A stretch of DNA of 22,696 bases, from assembly GCA_030016765.1 (NCBI GenBank), contig JASEJS010000007.1, positions 1 to 22,696 of the forward strand. The letters run 5' to 3'. This document shows positions 7,682 to 15,956 of the stretch, piece after piece. A model generated the notes under the pieces. It worked only from the letters and a program-made list of their open reading frames with translations, was not told the origin of the DNA and made no database searches. The translations under genes and the position numbers were made by a program. The DNA comes from Patescibacteria group bacterium. GTDB lineage: Bacteria > Patescibacteriota > Minisyncoccia > Minisyncoccales > JASEJS01. How positions within the stretch are numbered: position 1 is the stretch's first letter; each line of letters starts with the position of its first letter.

Positions 7682-9505
7682 ATGTGTGGCATAGTCGGTT
7701 TCACCGGCAAAAAAAATCTTAAGCAGCTTTCAGAGATGGTTAAACTTTTAACTCATCGGGGACCAGATGAAGAAGGTTTCTATTCTGATAATGAGATTTC
7801 CTTAGGAATAAGAAGATTAAGCATTATTGACTTAATTACGGGGAGCCAGCCAATTTACAATGAAGATAAAAGCGTAATTATCATATTTAACGGAGAGATC
7901 TACAATTTCCCTGACCTGAAAAAGGAACTATTAAAAAGGGGCCATCGGTTTTATACCAAAGCCGATACCGAAGTAATTGTTCATTTATATGAGGATTTTG
8001 GCGAGAATTTTGTTGACTATCTGGATGGAATGTTCGCTATTGCTCTCTGGGATAAAAAAAATAAAAAGTTAATTTTGTGCCGCGATCGGTTTGGGAAAAA
8101 ACCGTTATATTATATTTTAGTCAACAATAATTTAATTTTTGGGTCAGAAATTAAATCAATTTTAGTAAATTCTAAAGTTAAAAAGAGATTAAATCTCGAA
8201 GCCCTCCATCATTATTTATCTTTAAAACATATCCCTAGTCCCTTAACTATTTATCAGAAGATTTACTCTTTGCCGGCTGCTTCTATTTTGATTTTTTATC
8301 AAAGAAAAATCAAAATTAAAAAATATTGGAAGCTCAAATACAATTTAACGAGGCCAAAAAAAGAGAGCGAAATCATATCAAATTTAGAACATTTATTAAA
8401 AAAGGCGGTCGAAAAAAGATTAATTGGTGATGTTCCAATAGGAGCATATTTAAGCGGGGGAGTAGATTCGAGTCTGGTGGTAGCACTGTACAGTTTATTA
8501 AGTGGAGGAAAAATTAAAACCTTCTCTTTGATTTACGAGGATAGGTTTAAAAATAAGACGGTGGATGCAAAATTTGCCAGATTAGTAGCCAAAAAATATA
8601 AAACTGAGCATTATGAATATTTGACCAACGGTCAGGAATTACTGGAGGATCTTGTGGAAATTATATCTGCTTTTGATCAGCCCTTTGCTGGAGTGGTCTC
8701 AACTTATTTTATTTCTAAACTAATAAAAAAATACGTTAAAGTAGCAATCTCTGGCGATGGGGGAGATGAGCTATTTGGAAGTTATTTAGCAGCTAGATTA
8801 GCCTTCCCGATTAATAATTATTTGGAAGGAAAAAGAGATTCGGAAAGTTTGAAGCCATTTGATAAAGAAATTGATTTTCTTTATCAAATCGCTGAAAGGC
8901 CCGAGTGGAAATGGAGGGCAAAACTGGTAGTATTTAACGAAGAGGAGAAAAGAAATCTTTATAATCTAAAGTTGGCACCTTCTTTTAAAAAATTTAATAC
9001 TGAAAAACTCTTTCAATCCTATTTCAAAGATTCTCAGGCTACAGATTCCCTTAATCGGATTTTAGATGTAGATTGTCAATCGGTCCTTTCTGATCAAGTA
9101 TTGCCATTTGTGGATAGATTATCAATGGCTCATTCTATCGAAGTCCGTTGTCCGTATTTGGACCAGGATTTTGCAGAATATGTGGTTAGCTTACCTGGTG
9201 AGTGGAAAATCAGAAAGGGTGAAACAAAATATATTTTAAAGAGGTTAGCCGAGAAATATCTGCCAAAAAATTTAATTTATCGACCAAAAGAAGGTTTTAT
9301 TTCACCGATTAATCAATGGCTGCCAAATAACAAAAAATATCTTAAATCTGTTTTGAGCGAAAGGAATTTAATTAAACATAATTTGTTTAATATAAAATAT
9401 GTTAATCAATTAGTTGATAATTTAAAGGTTAACGACACTAAATCTATTAATAAAGTTTGGACCTTGTTAAATTTCCAAATTTGGTATGAAAATAATAGAC
9501 TTTAA
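7682..9505 (+). CDS. asnB: Asparagine synthetase (glutamine-hydrolysing) family amidotransferase
   Basis: This is a full-length 607-residue member of the family. The N-terminal glutaminase starts MCGIVGF (Cys2 nucleophile) and has HRGPDEEG, FNGEIYNF and ADTEVI. The synthetase domain has the ATP-binding SGGVDSS (residues 258-264) and SGDGGDELFG, then VRCPYLD and KEGFISPI near the C-terminus. The domain order and length match bacterial AsnB. It is the intact counterpart of the split gene at 1631. The two differ clearly (SGGVDSS against SGGLDSS, and different central regions), so they are not a recent duplication. It lies between two radical SAM genes and overlaps the following GNAT gene by 20 nt. 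It could simply make asparagine, but two copies in one glycan cluster suggest amidation of a carboxylated sugar or similar intermediate. The retained Cys2 argues against a lasso-peptide-cyclase-like role. Confidence 0.93.
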   Translation: MCGIVGFTGKKNLKQLSEMVKLLTHRGPDEEGFYSDNEISLGIRRLSIIDLITGSQPIYNEDKSVIIIFNGEIYNFPDLKKELLKRGHRFYTKADTEVIVHLYEDFGENFVDYLDGMFAIALWDKKNKKLILCRDRFGKKPLYYILVNNNLIFGSEIKSILVNSKVKKRLNLEALHHYLSLKHIPSPLTIYQKIYSLPAASILIFYQRKIKIKKYWKLKYNLTRPKKESEIISNLEHLLKKAVEKRLIGDVPIGAYLSGGVDSSLVVALYSLLSGGKIKTFSLIYEDRFKNKTVDAKFARLVAKKYKTEHYEYLTNGQELLEDLVEIISAFDQPFAGVVSTYFISKLIKKYVKVAISGDGGDELFGSYLAARLAFPINNYLEGKRDSESLKPFDKEIDFLYQIAERPEWKWRAKLVVFNEEEKRNLYNLKLAPSFKKFNTEKLFQSYFKDSQATDSLNRILDVDCQSVLSDQVLPFVDRLSMAHSIEVRCPYLDQDFAEYVVSLPGEWKIRKGETKYILKRLAEKYLPKNLIYRPKEGFISPINQWLPNNKKYLKSVLSERNLIKHNLFNIKYVNQLVDNLKVNDTKSINKVWTLLNFQIWYENNRL

Positions 9506-9926
9506 AAAAAATGAAAAATTTTTAAAACAGTATGTTTCTTTAAGAAACAAATATGCCAATTTGCTCTTAACTAAAAAAGTAACTCTCAAAGAGACCAAAA
9601 ATTGGATAAAAAAAGCAGCTGTGGAAATCAGAGGTTTAGTTCAAAACCAAGAATTATTAGGAGTAGTAATTCTTTATTTAGATAAAAATAAAGAAATTAC
9701 AATTTTTGTTAAAAAACCGGGTCGGGGTTTAGGTGAGAGGTTATTATTGCCTATAGAAAGAGTGGCCCGTGCTAAGAAATGTCATACAGTTTGGGCTCGG
9801 GTATTAACTAATAATATCCCGGCCCAAAAATTTTTTGAGAAATATGGTTATAAAAAAAGAAAAGTAACTGGAAAAAATTTCCAAGGTAAGATCTATCGAA
9901 GTCTTATATATACAAAAAAATTGTGA
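9486..9926 (+). CDS. GNAT-family N-acetyltransferase
   Basis: GNAT enzymes move an acyl group from acyl-CoA to an amine. In this 146-residue protein the acyl-CoA pyrophosphate-binding loop is visible as PGRGLGERLL (about residues 78-87, the R/QxxGxG/A pattern). The C-terminal NNIPAQKFFEKYGYKK is the usual motif B of the fold. The N-terminal third is lysine-rich and not diagnostic. The start overlaps the end of AsnB by 20 nt and the stop overlaps the next start as GTGA, so translation is probably coupled. In this operon the likely substrate is an amino sugar or sugar nucleotide, such as the product of the aminotransferase at 12633. A role on a peptide or antibiotic cannot be excluded. Confidence 0.85.
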   Translation: MKIIDFKKNEKFLKQYVSLRNKYANLLLTKKVTLKETKNWIKKAAVEIRGLVQNQELLGVVILYLDKNKEITIFVKKPGRGLGERLLLPIERVARAKKCHTVWARVLTNNIPAQKFFEKYGYKKRKVTGKNFQGKIYRSLIYTKKL

Positions 9927-10900
9927 TTCAACATCTTCCTGAAAAATTCGAAATAAAAAAAGGAGCTGAAGAATTTCCATTAATGGTAGTACTGTCAGTG
10001 ACCTATGTTTGTAATTCTCGATGTATTCATTGTCCTTATTCTAATTCTGATATTAGAGAAAAATATAGAGATGCTCAATTTATGAAGCCGGAACTATTTA
10101 AGAAAATTGCTGATGAATGCGGAAAGTATGGCGCTTACATCAGACTTTCTGGTGGGGGAGAGCCATTACTTCATAAAGATATAATAGAGCTCATTGAATA
10201 TGCAAAAAAAGCAGGGGCCAGAATTGGATTAATTACCAATGGCTCTTTGATGTCAGGCAAGGCGGCTGAAAGAATTGTTGAGTGTGGCACAGATATGATT
10301 GAATTTAGCGCTGATGCTGGAGATAAGGAAACTTATGAGAAGATAAGGAGAGGCTTGAATTTCGATACTTTGGTTGAAAATGTAAAGTATACTGTCAAAA
10401 AAAGAAACGAACTTAAAAGCCCTTCTAAAATTATTGCTAGCATAGTAAATCAAAAAATAGTGCATGATAAACTAGATTCCATTGTCGCTTTTTGGGAGAA
10501 AATCGTTGATAAGGTTCAGGTCAGAAAATATCTAACTTGGAATATTTTAAATCCTCAGGAAACAGGAGATCCTACCCCTTATTTACCACCTGAAAAAAGA
10601 ATTCCTTGCCCTTGGCTGTTTGAGAGATTAAATATAGACACTAGAGGGGACGTCACCATTTGTGGAGAAGATATCCATTTTAACTATAAATTTGACAATG
10701 TTCTAAAAAAAACCATTAAAGAAATTTGGCTAGGTGATAAATTTACCCAATGGAGAAAACTGCATTTAGAAAGAAGGGGAGACGAAATTGAAATTTGCAA
10801 AAACTGCCCTGACTGGCAGTATAGATCTTGGGTTTATAACTATTGGAAGGTGGAAAAAGATGCAGAAAAAAGACGCAGAGAATTAATTGGCGACGAATAA
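9923..10900 (+). CDS. Radical SAM protein with SPASM-type domain, GTG start
   Basis: The protein is 325 residues from a GTG at 9923 that overlaps the GNAT stop (GTGA). The radical SAM motif C30-x3-C34-x2-C37 (VCNSRCIHCP) and SGGGEPLL (SAM-binding GE motif) are intact, with ITNGSLM typical of the barrel. The C-terminal domain has IPCPWLFERL, VTICGED and ICKNCPDWQ, a SPASM-like pattern. It resembles the gene at 6694 most closely. Only an AsnB and a GNAT separate the two, which points to a shared pathway. It is followed after five bases by the WbqC-like gene. The chemistry (dehydrogenation, epimerisation or a new C-C/C-X bond) cannot be assigned from sequence. Confidence 0.86.
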   Translation: MIQHLPEKFEIKKGAEEFPLMVVLSVTYVCNSRCIHCPYSNSDIREKYRDAQFMKPELFKKIADECGKYGAYIRLSGGGEPLLHKDIIELIEYAKKAGARIGLITNGSLMSGKAAERIVECGTDMIEFSADAGDKETYEKIRRGLNFDTLVENVKYTVKKRNELKSPSKIIASIVNQKIVHDKLDSIVAFWEKIVDKVQVRKYLTWNILNPQETGDPTPYLPPEKRIPCPWLFERLNIDTRGDVTICGEDIHFNYKFDNVLKKTIKEIWLGDKFTQWRKLHLERRGDEIEICKNCPDWQYRSWVYNYWKVEKDAEKRRRELIGDE

Positions 10901-10905
10901 TAATT

Positions 10906-11607
10906 ATGACTATTGGGATTTTACAACCAGGCTACCTGCCCTGGCTCGGTTTTTTTGAACAGATACAGAGAGCCGATGTTTTTGTTATTTATGATGATGT
11001 TCAATATGATAAAAATGGCTGGCGGAACAGGAATAGGATTAAGACCAAAAACGGAGTTCAATGGCTTACCGTTCCGGCTCATGTTCGTGGTTTCCCTCTA
11101 ATTAACGAAGTGAAAATTGACAATTCTAAAAATTGGCAAAAAGATCATCTTCAGAGCCTAAAAGTCAATTATTCTCGGGCTCCCTATTTTAAAGCCTACT
11201 TTCCAAAGATCGAAGAAATTTTAAGTAAAAAATGGACATTTTTAGCCAATTTAGATATAATTCTCATTAGAGTTCTCGCTGAAATTTTGGGGATAAAAAC
11301 AAACCTTGAAATTTCTTCCAAGTTGAAGGTTTTTAGAAAAGACCGGATTGAACGCCTAATTAATATTTGCAAACATTTTGGAGCAGATATCTTTTATGAA
11401 GGAGCAGGAGGAAGAAACTACATTAAGGAACCTGAAATTAAGGCATTTGAGCAAGCTGGAATTCAAATAGTTTTCCAAAATTATCAGCACCCGGTTTATC
11501 GCCAACTTCATGGGGAATTTATTTCTCATTTGTCAGTAATTGATCTTATTTTTAACGAGGGTCCAAACAGCCTCAAAATCATATGTCAGAATCAAAAACC
11601 ATTTTAA
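10906..11607 (+). CDS. WbqC-like family protein
   Basis: WbqC-like proteins occur in O-antigen and other surface-polysaccharide loci; their biochemical function is not established to my knowledge. The N-terminal signature IGILQPGYLPWLGFFEQI is characteristic, and FVIYDDVQYDKNGWRNRNRIK and WLTVPAH follow as in the family. The length of 233 residues is usual. I start at ATG 10906: an upstream in-frame start exists at 10843, but it lies within the preceding radical SAM gene and would add 21 basic residues without family character. The 3' end overlaps the dehydratase gene by 25 nt. The context (radical SAM before, dehydratase and aminotransferase after) supports a role in making or transferring an unusual amino sugar. 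Confidence 0.88.
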   Translation: MTIGILQPGYLPWLGFFEQIQRADVFVIYDDVQYDKNGWRNRNRIKTKNGVQWLTVPAHVRGFPLINEVKIDNSKNWQKDHLQSLKVNYSRAPYFKAYFPKIEEILSKKWTFLANLDIILIRVLAEILGIKTNLEISSKLKVFRKDRIERLINICKHFGADIFYEGAGGRNYIKEPEIKAFEQAGIQIVFQNYQHPVYRQLHGEFISHLSVIDLIFNEGPNSLKIICQNQKPF

Positions 11608-12623
11608 TTACCGGAGGCGCAGGTTTTATGGGCAGCAATCTAGTGCGTTATCTTTTTGATAAATATCCAAATTATAAAATTATGGTTTTGGATATTTTAA
11701 CCTATTGCGGAGAGTTAGATAATTTTCCCGAACGGATTCTAAATAGTGACCGCTTTTCTTTTTGGTATGGGGATGTAAAAAATGCCAGCCTAGTTAATTC
11801 TTTGGTTTCTCAATCTGATGTTGTTTGCCATTTGGCTGCTGAGACCCACGTTACCAGGTCTATTTTTGATAATTTAATATTTTTTGAAACTGACGTTTTG
11901 GGGACCCAGGCTGTTGCTAATGCTGTTTTAAAAAATTCCAAAAATATTGAAAGATTCATTCATGTTTCTACTTCTGAAGTTTACGGCACTGCCCAGACTC
12001 CGGTGATAAAAGAAGATGAGCATCCGCTTTTACCCAGTAGTCCTTATGCCTCAGCTAAAGCCGGGGCAGATAGGCTAGTTTATTCTTATTGGGTCACCTA
12101 TCAGATTCCAGCCATTATAGTGAGACCCTTTAATAATTACGGTCCCCATCAACATCTTGAAAAAGTAATTCCCAGATTTATAACTAGTTGTTTCTTGGAC
12201 GAACCCTTAACTATTCATGGTGATGGTTCGGCTAGACGGGATTGGCTTTATGTAGAAGATTTTTGTGAAGCAATGGATTTATTAATTCATTGTGATTTAG
12301 CCAAAGTGGTGGGCCAAGTAATAAATCTTGGTACTGGCAGAGACCTCTCCATTAAAGAAATTGCTGAAATGGTGGTGGAAAAAATGCAAAAACCAAAATC
12401 ATTAATTACTTATACTGATGATCGGCCAGGTCAAGTCTTTCGTCATACTGCTTCAATTGAAAAAGCTCGGGATTTAATTGGTTGGCAACCGAAAATAAAA
12501 TTTGAGGATGGCTTAAATAAAACTATTGAGTGGTATAGGACCCACTCCGAATGGTGGAAAAAGAGGCTTTGGATGAGACGTGTTCCAATTGTGACTAAAG
12601 ATGGCAAAACAATTATCCATTAA
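11583..12623 (+). CDS. NAD-dependent nucleotide-sugar 4,6-dehydratase (LegB/RmlB-like)
   Basis: This is an extended short-chain dehydrogenase that probably converts an NDP-hexose to its 4-keto-6-deoxy form. The NAD-binding loop TGGAGFMGS has glycines 11, 14 and 17. HLAAETHVTRS follows, then STSEVYGT with T130/E132, then Y155-x3-K159 (SPYASAK) and RPFNNYGP. At 346 residues it is the normal size. RmlB enzymes usually have TDEVYG; the TSEVYG form here is more like the UDP-GlcNAc 4,6-dehydratase LegB and the GDP-mannose dehydratase group, which keep the Glu. It is followed after nine bases by a DegT-family aminotransferase. Together the two make a 4-keto sugar and then aminate it, as in bacillosamine/legionaminate-type pathways. 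A decarboxylase or epimerase is a less likely alternative. The exact nucleotide and sugar are unknown. Confidence 0.85.
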   Translation: MSESKTILITGGAGFMGSNLVRYLFDKYPNYKIMVLDILTYCGELDNFPERILNSDRFSFWYGDVKNASLVNSLVSQSDVVCHLAAETHVTRSIFDNLIFFETDVLGTQAVANAVLKNSKNIERFIHVSTSEVYGTAQTPVIKEDEHPLLPSSPYASAKAGADRLVYSYWVTYQIPAIIVRPFNNYGPHQHLEKVIPRFITSCFLDEPLTIHGDGSARRDWLYVEDFCEAMDLLIHCDLAKVVGQVINLGTGRDLSIKEIAEMVVEKMQKPKSLITYTDDRPGQVFRHTASIEKARDLIGWQPKIKFEDGLNKTIEWYRTHSEWWKKRLWMRRVPIVTKDGKTIIH

Positions 12624-12632
12624 TTGCTAATA

Positions 12633-13760
12633 ATGAAAATAGAATTTTTTCGACACGCCATTTCAAATAGAGACATTCAGAATACAGTCAAGGCTCTCCG
12701 GGGCATTTTTTTGACTACCGGAAAAGTTACGGAAGATTTTGAAAAAAAATTCTCTGAATATTTAGGTTGCAAATATGTGGTAGGAGTAACCAGTTGTACA
12801 GGAGCTCTTCATTTATCTTTAGAGGCTCTGGGAATTGGCCAGGGGGATGAAGTAATAACTACTCCTCTTTCTTTCATAGCCTCTAGCAATGCAATTATCC
12901 AGGCTGGAGCCACTCCTGTTTTTGTTGATGTTGAAAAAGAGACTGGGGATATCGATACCAATTTAATTGAAAGAGCCATCACTAAAAAAACTAAAGCAAT
13001 TTTACCGGTTCATTTATACGGCCAAATGGTTGACATGAAGAGAATTCGAAAGATTGCTGATCGATATAAATTGAAAATTATTGAAGATGCCGCTCATTGT
13101 ATTGAGGGTGAAAGAGATGGTATTAGACCCGGGCAACTCAGCGACACAGCTTGTTTTAGCTTTTATGCCACCAAAGCCATTACTTCTGGTGAAGGAGGAG
13201 CCATTGCCTTAAATAATAAAGAACTATTCCAAAAACTAAAAAAAATGCGCTTACACGGTTTAGAAAGAAGTGCTTATGATTGCTACGAAAAAAAATTTTC
13301 ACATCCTGATATGGAGATTTTTGGCTGGAAATACAATATGGATAACATTCAAGCTGCAATATTAATAGGGCAGGTTTCAAGAATTGAAAAACTCTGGGCA
13401 AGAAGAGAAGAAATTTGGCAAAAATATGAAAAGGCTTTCAAAAACATTCCGGAGATTAGTTTCCCCAGGACTTTAGCTAAAGTAAAACATGCTAGGCATC
13501 TTTTTACAATCTGGGTTGATCCTTCAAAAAGAGATAAGATCCGAGAAAGATTGCAAAAGAAAAGAATTCCTACTACTATTAATTATTTCCCACCTATTCA
13601 TTTAATGACCTTTTATCAAAAAAAATATGGTTACAAGCCAGGTGCCTTTCCTAAAGCTGAAGAAATTAGCCAGAGGACTATTACTTTGCCTCTTTACCCT
13701 AAATTAAAGAATAAAGAAATCGATTTCATAATAAAAAACGTCTTAGAAGTTGTGAAATAA
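12633..13760 (+). CDS. DegT/DnrJ/EryC1/StrS-family PLP aminotransferase
   Basis: Enzymes of this family aminate keto-sugar nucleotides using glutamate or glutamine and pyridoxal phosphate. The protein has 375 residues. SCTGALHLSL is the PLP phosphate-binding region, EDAAHCIEG contains the Asp/His pair near the cofactor, and SFYATKAITSGEGG carries the Schiff-base lysine K181. MHLHGL-type (here MRLHGLERS), NMDNIQAAI and LPLYPKL are family landmarks. The start is ATG 12633; a TTG at 12624 would add three residues and is less likely. It sits directly behind the 4,6-dehydratase, so the natural reading is amination of that enzyme's 4-keto product, followed by acylation, perhaps by the GNAT at 9486. 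PseC/LegC-like and perosamine synthetase-like roles are both possible. Confidence 0.9.
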   Translation: MKIEFFRHAISNRDIQNTVKALRGIFLTTGKVTEDFEKKFSEYLGCKYVVGVTSCTGALHLSLEALGIGQGDEVITTPLSFIASSNAIIQAGATPVFVDVEKETGDIDTNLIERAITKKTKAILPVHLYGQMVDMKRIRKIADRYKLKIIEDAAHCIEGERDGIRPGQLSDTACFSFYATKAITSGEGGAIALNNKELFQKLKKMRLHGLERSAYDCYEKKFSHPDMEIFGWKYNMDNIQAAILIGQVSRIEKLWARREEIWQKYEKAFKNIPEISFPRTLAKVKHARHLFTIWVDPSKRDKIRERLQKKRIPTTINYFPPIHLMTFYQKKYGYKPGAFPKAEEISQRTITLPLYPKLKNKEIDFIIKNVLEVVK

Positions 13761-13767
13761 GCAAATT

Positions 13768-15246
13768 ATGAACCAAAAAAATTCACTTAAAATTTTGCTT
13801 CTTACTCCTCCTACCGATTTAACTCGTTCTTATGGGGAGATAAAAAAATTCTCTCACCCTGTTCCTTCTTTAGGATTAGCTTATATTGCTGCCGTTTTAA
13901 GAGAGGCTGGCTATCAAGTTTCCATTTTAGATGCCTATGTTGGAGAACTTTCAATTGCAGAGACAGTTGATGAAATAGTAAAAGCTGATCCTGATGTCTT
14001 GGGAATCAGCTTATTAACTACCTCTGCGAGCATCGTTGAAAAAATTGTCACTCAATTAAGAAAAAAATTACCAGAAACTCTGATTGTCATGGGGAATCTC
14101 CATGCAAGTTTATTTGCCGAAGACCTTCTTAAAAGTGGACAGGCAGATTTTATAATTCATCGAGAAGGAGAATACACTATCCTAGAATTATGCCAGGCTA
14201 TTGAGGAAGGGAAAAATTTCGATTCAATATTGGGCCTTTCTTTTTTAAAAAATGGTAAAATTCAACATAATCCTCCTCGGCCTTTTATCAAAGATTTGGA
14301 TGAGTTACCTTATCCAGCCTGGGATTTGTTTCCCTTGGAGAAGTATAGCAGTGATCCTCGTACTGCCATAACAAGAAAAAGTTCGAAAATTCAGGAATTG
14401 CAGATTCTAGCTTCTCGGGGATGCCCCATGCAATGTACTTTTTGTTCTTCTAGAACTGCCAAGAGCCTTGGTAATTGCTATCGAATGAGAAAGCCCAAAT
14501 GTGTTGTAGATGAAATTGAATATTTTCATGAAAAATACGGAGTTACCTCGTTTGTCTTTATGGATTTATCTTTTCCTTTAGTAAAATGGCATGCTCTAGA
14601 GCTTTGTCAAGAACTAATAAAGAGAGGTTTAAATCGAAAAATTTCCTGGATATGTGAAATGAGAGTGAAACCAGTAGATTTAGAAATCTTCCAAAAAATG
14701 AAAGAATCTGGATGTAAAAAAGTATGCTTTGGTATTGAGTCGGGGAACCAAGAAATAATAGATCAAATAAGAAAAGGATTTACCTTGGAAGATGTGAAAA
14801 AGGCAGTGGCCATGGCTAAATCAGCAGGTTTAGAAGTTGATGGAATGTTTATGTTGGGGTTGCCCGGGGAAACTGAAGAAATGTCCTGGAGGACAATAAA
14901 TTTTGCCAAGGAACTTGATTTGGATTTTGCGGTGTTGAATCTCTTTGTGCCTTATCCAGGCTGCGAGTTATATGATGTTTTAATGAAAGAGAATAAAATT
15001 GTATTTGATGACTGGAGTGCTTTTGTCTCTTATCCTTCTTATGGGGGAGGGGAACCAGTCTATGTTCCAGATGGAAGAACAGCCAAAGAATTAATGGAAA
15101 CCCAGAGAAAAGCAATGAGAAGCTTCTATTTAAGACCAAAATTTATTTTAAAGCAATTCAAAAAATTTAGATTAAGAGATATTCCTTATTATTGGGCGGG
15201 TTTAAAGAGTTTAATTTCTTCTAAAAAATCTTATGAGAAAATATAG
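13768..15246 (+). CDS. B12-binding-domain radical SAM protein (class B type)
   Basis: This 492-residue protein begins with a cobalamin-binding-like Rossmann domain (about residues 8-140: ILLLTPP, PSLGLAYIAAVLREAGY, DVLGISLLTTSA). A radical SAM barrel follows with C219-x3-C223-x2-C226 (SRGCPMQCTFC) and FGIESGNQEIID and GLPGETEE motifs. This is the layout of BchE/HpnJ-type proteins, many of which are methyltransferases or rearrangement enzymes. The first domain lacks the DxHxxG cobalamin-ligand motif, as is common in this group. The C-terminal ~100 residues are basic (YYWAGLKSL at the end). It follows the aminotransferase by seven bases and overlaps the GT2 gene by 14 nt. The likely role is C-methylation or another radical change of a sugar or lipid. 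The substrate is not inferable. Confidence 0.87.
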   Translation: MNQKNSLKILLLTPPTDLTRSYGEIKKFSHPVPSLGLAYIAAVLREAGYQVSILDAYVGELSIAETVDEIVKADPDVLGISLLTTSASIVEKIVTQLRKKLPETLIVMGNLHASLFAEDLLKSGQADFIIHREGEYTILELCQAIEEGKNFDSILGLSFLKNGKIQHNPPRPFIKDLDELPYPAWDLFPLEKYSSDPRTAITRKSSKIQELQILASRGCPMQCTFCSSRTAKSLGNCYRMRKPKCVVDEIEYFHEKYGVTSFVFMDLSFPLVKWHALELCQELIKRGLNRKISWICEMRVKPVDLEIFQKMKESGCKKVCFGIESGNQEIIDQIRKGFTLEDVKKAVAMAKSAGLEVDGMFMLGLPGETEEMSWRTINFAKELDLDFAVLNLFVPYPGCELYDVLMKENKIVFDDWSAFVSYPSYGGGEPVYVPDGRTAKELMETQRKAMRSFYLRPKFILKQFKKFRLRDIPYYWAGLKSLISSKKSYEKI

Positions 15247-15946
15247 TTTATCAATGGTTGTCCCAGCCTATAATGAAGAAGAGCTTTTGGGAAGCTTTAT
15301 TCGAAAATCGATGAGAGATCTAGCTATAGTTTCAAATGATTTCGAGATAATTTTGGTCAATGATGGAAGCACTGATAGAACTTTAGAGATTGCCTCAAAA
15401 TTAGCTCAGGAATACTCAAACCTAAAAATTATAAATTTAGAAAAAAATTTAGGTACCGGAAAAAGTATTATTCCAGGCTTCGCCGCAGCTTCCAAAGAAA
15501 TAGTTTTTAATAACACCGTTGATGCTTTTTTTAACACCGAAGATTTACCTCTATTGCTTCAATATTTAGATAAATATGATGTAGTTAGTGGTTATCGTTC
15601 CGATTTAAGCGCCCATAATCTTTACCAAAAGATTTTAACTTTGGGAAATTATTTTTTAATTAGGTTATTATTTGGCATCCCTCTCAAAGCCTATCAGACT
15701 GTTCAACTTCACCGAAGATCATTTTTGCAAAATATTACCATCGAAGGAAAAAGTTCTTTTATTTCGCCGGAATTGTTATACAAAAGTCTAAAAAAGGGAT
15801 TGAAAATCAAAGAAGTCAAAATTAGATATTATCCTCGTCTAGCTGGCAAAGCTAAGGGTGGTCATCCCAAAAATATCTTAAGAACAGCAAAAGATATTTT
15901 AAAATTTTGGTTTTTATGGAAAATTTTAGGTAGAATTAAAGGTTAA
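15233..15946 (+). CDS. Family 2 (GT-A) glycosyltransferase, polyprenyl-phosphate type
   Basis: This protein of 237 residues starts MRKYSLSMVVPAYNEEELL and has LVNDGSTDRT, the nucleotide-binding motif of GT2 enzymes. The layout resembles DPM1-like transferases that charge polyprenyl phosphate with a sugar on the cytoplasmic face. No C-terminal membrane helices are present. The place where the metal-binding DxD normally lies reads T-V-D (NNTVDAFFNTEDLP), so the first Asp is missing in a gap-free alignment and metal or donor binding may be altered. The following gene encodes a large membrane protein with GT-C features. In other bacteria such pairs supply and use polyprenyl-phosphate sugars, which supports the assignment. 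It overlaps the preceding gene by 14 nt. Confidence 0.85.
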   Translation: MRKYSLSMVVPAYNEEELLGSFIRKSMRDLAIVSNDFEIILVNDGSTDRTLEIASKLAQEYSNLKIINLEKNLGTGKSIIPGFAAASKEIVFNNTVDAFFNTEDLPLLLQYLDKYDVVSGYRSDLSAHNLYQKILTLGNYFLIRLLFGIPLKAYQTVQLHRRSFLQNITIEGKSSFISPELLYKSLKKGLKIKEVKIRYYPRLAGKAKGGHPKNILRTAKDILKFWFLWKILGRIKG

Positions 15947-15956
15947 ACTTTTAAAG

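Noticed and set aside
6694..10900. Radical SAM/SPASM plus AsnB-like genes as a RiPP or lasso-peptide cluster
   Set aside because: No small precursor ORF, leader-peptide recognition domain or transporter-peptidase was seen nearby, and the AsnB keeps the glutaminase Cys2 that lasso cyclases lack. The neighbours are sugar enzymes.
10843..10905. Upstream start for the WbqC-like gene
   Set aside because: It lies within the radical SAM gene and adds an arginine/lysine-rich stretch not typical of the family. ATG 10906 fits.
10913..11101. 62-residue + strand ORF in another frame
   Set aside because: It lies wholly inside the WbqC-like gene and has no motif of its own.
14849..15139. 96-residue ORF on the minus strand
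   Set aside because: It is a shadow of the B12-type radical SAM gene, low in recognisable protein character. The same applies to the other minus-strand ORFs (for example 4960-5163, 10253-10465, 13180-13401, 16619-17029, 18434-19078).
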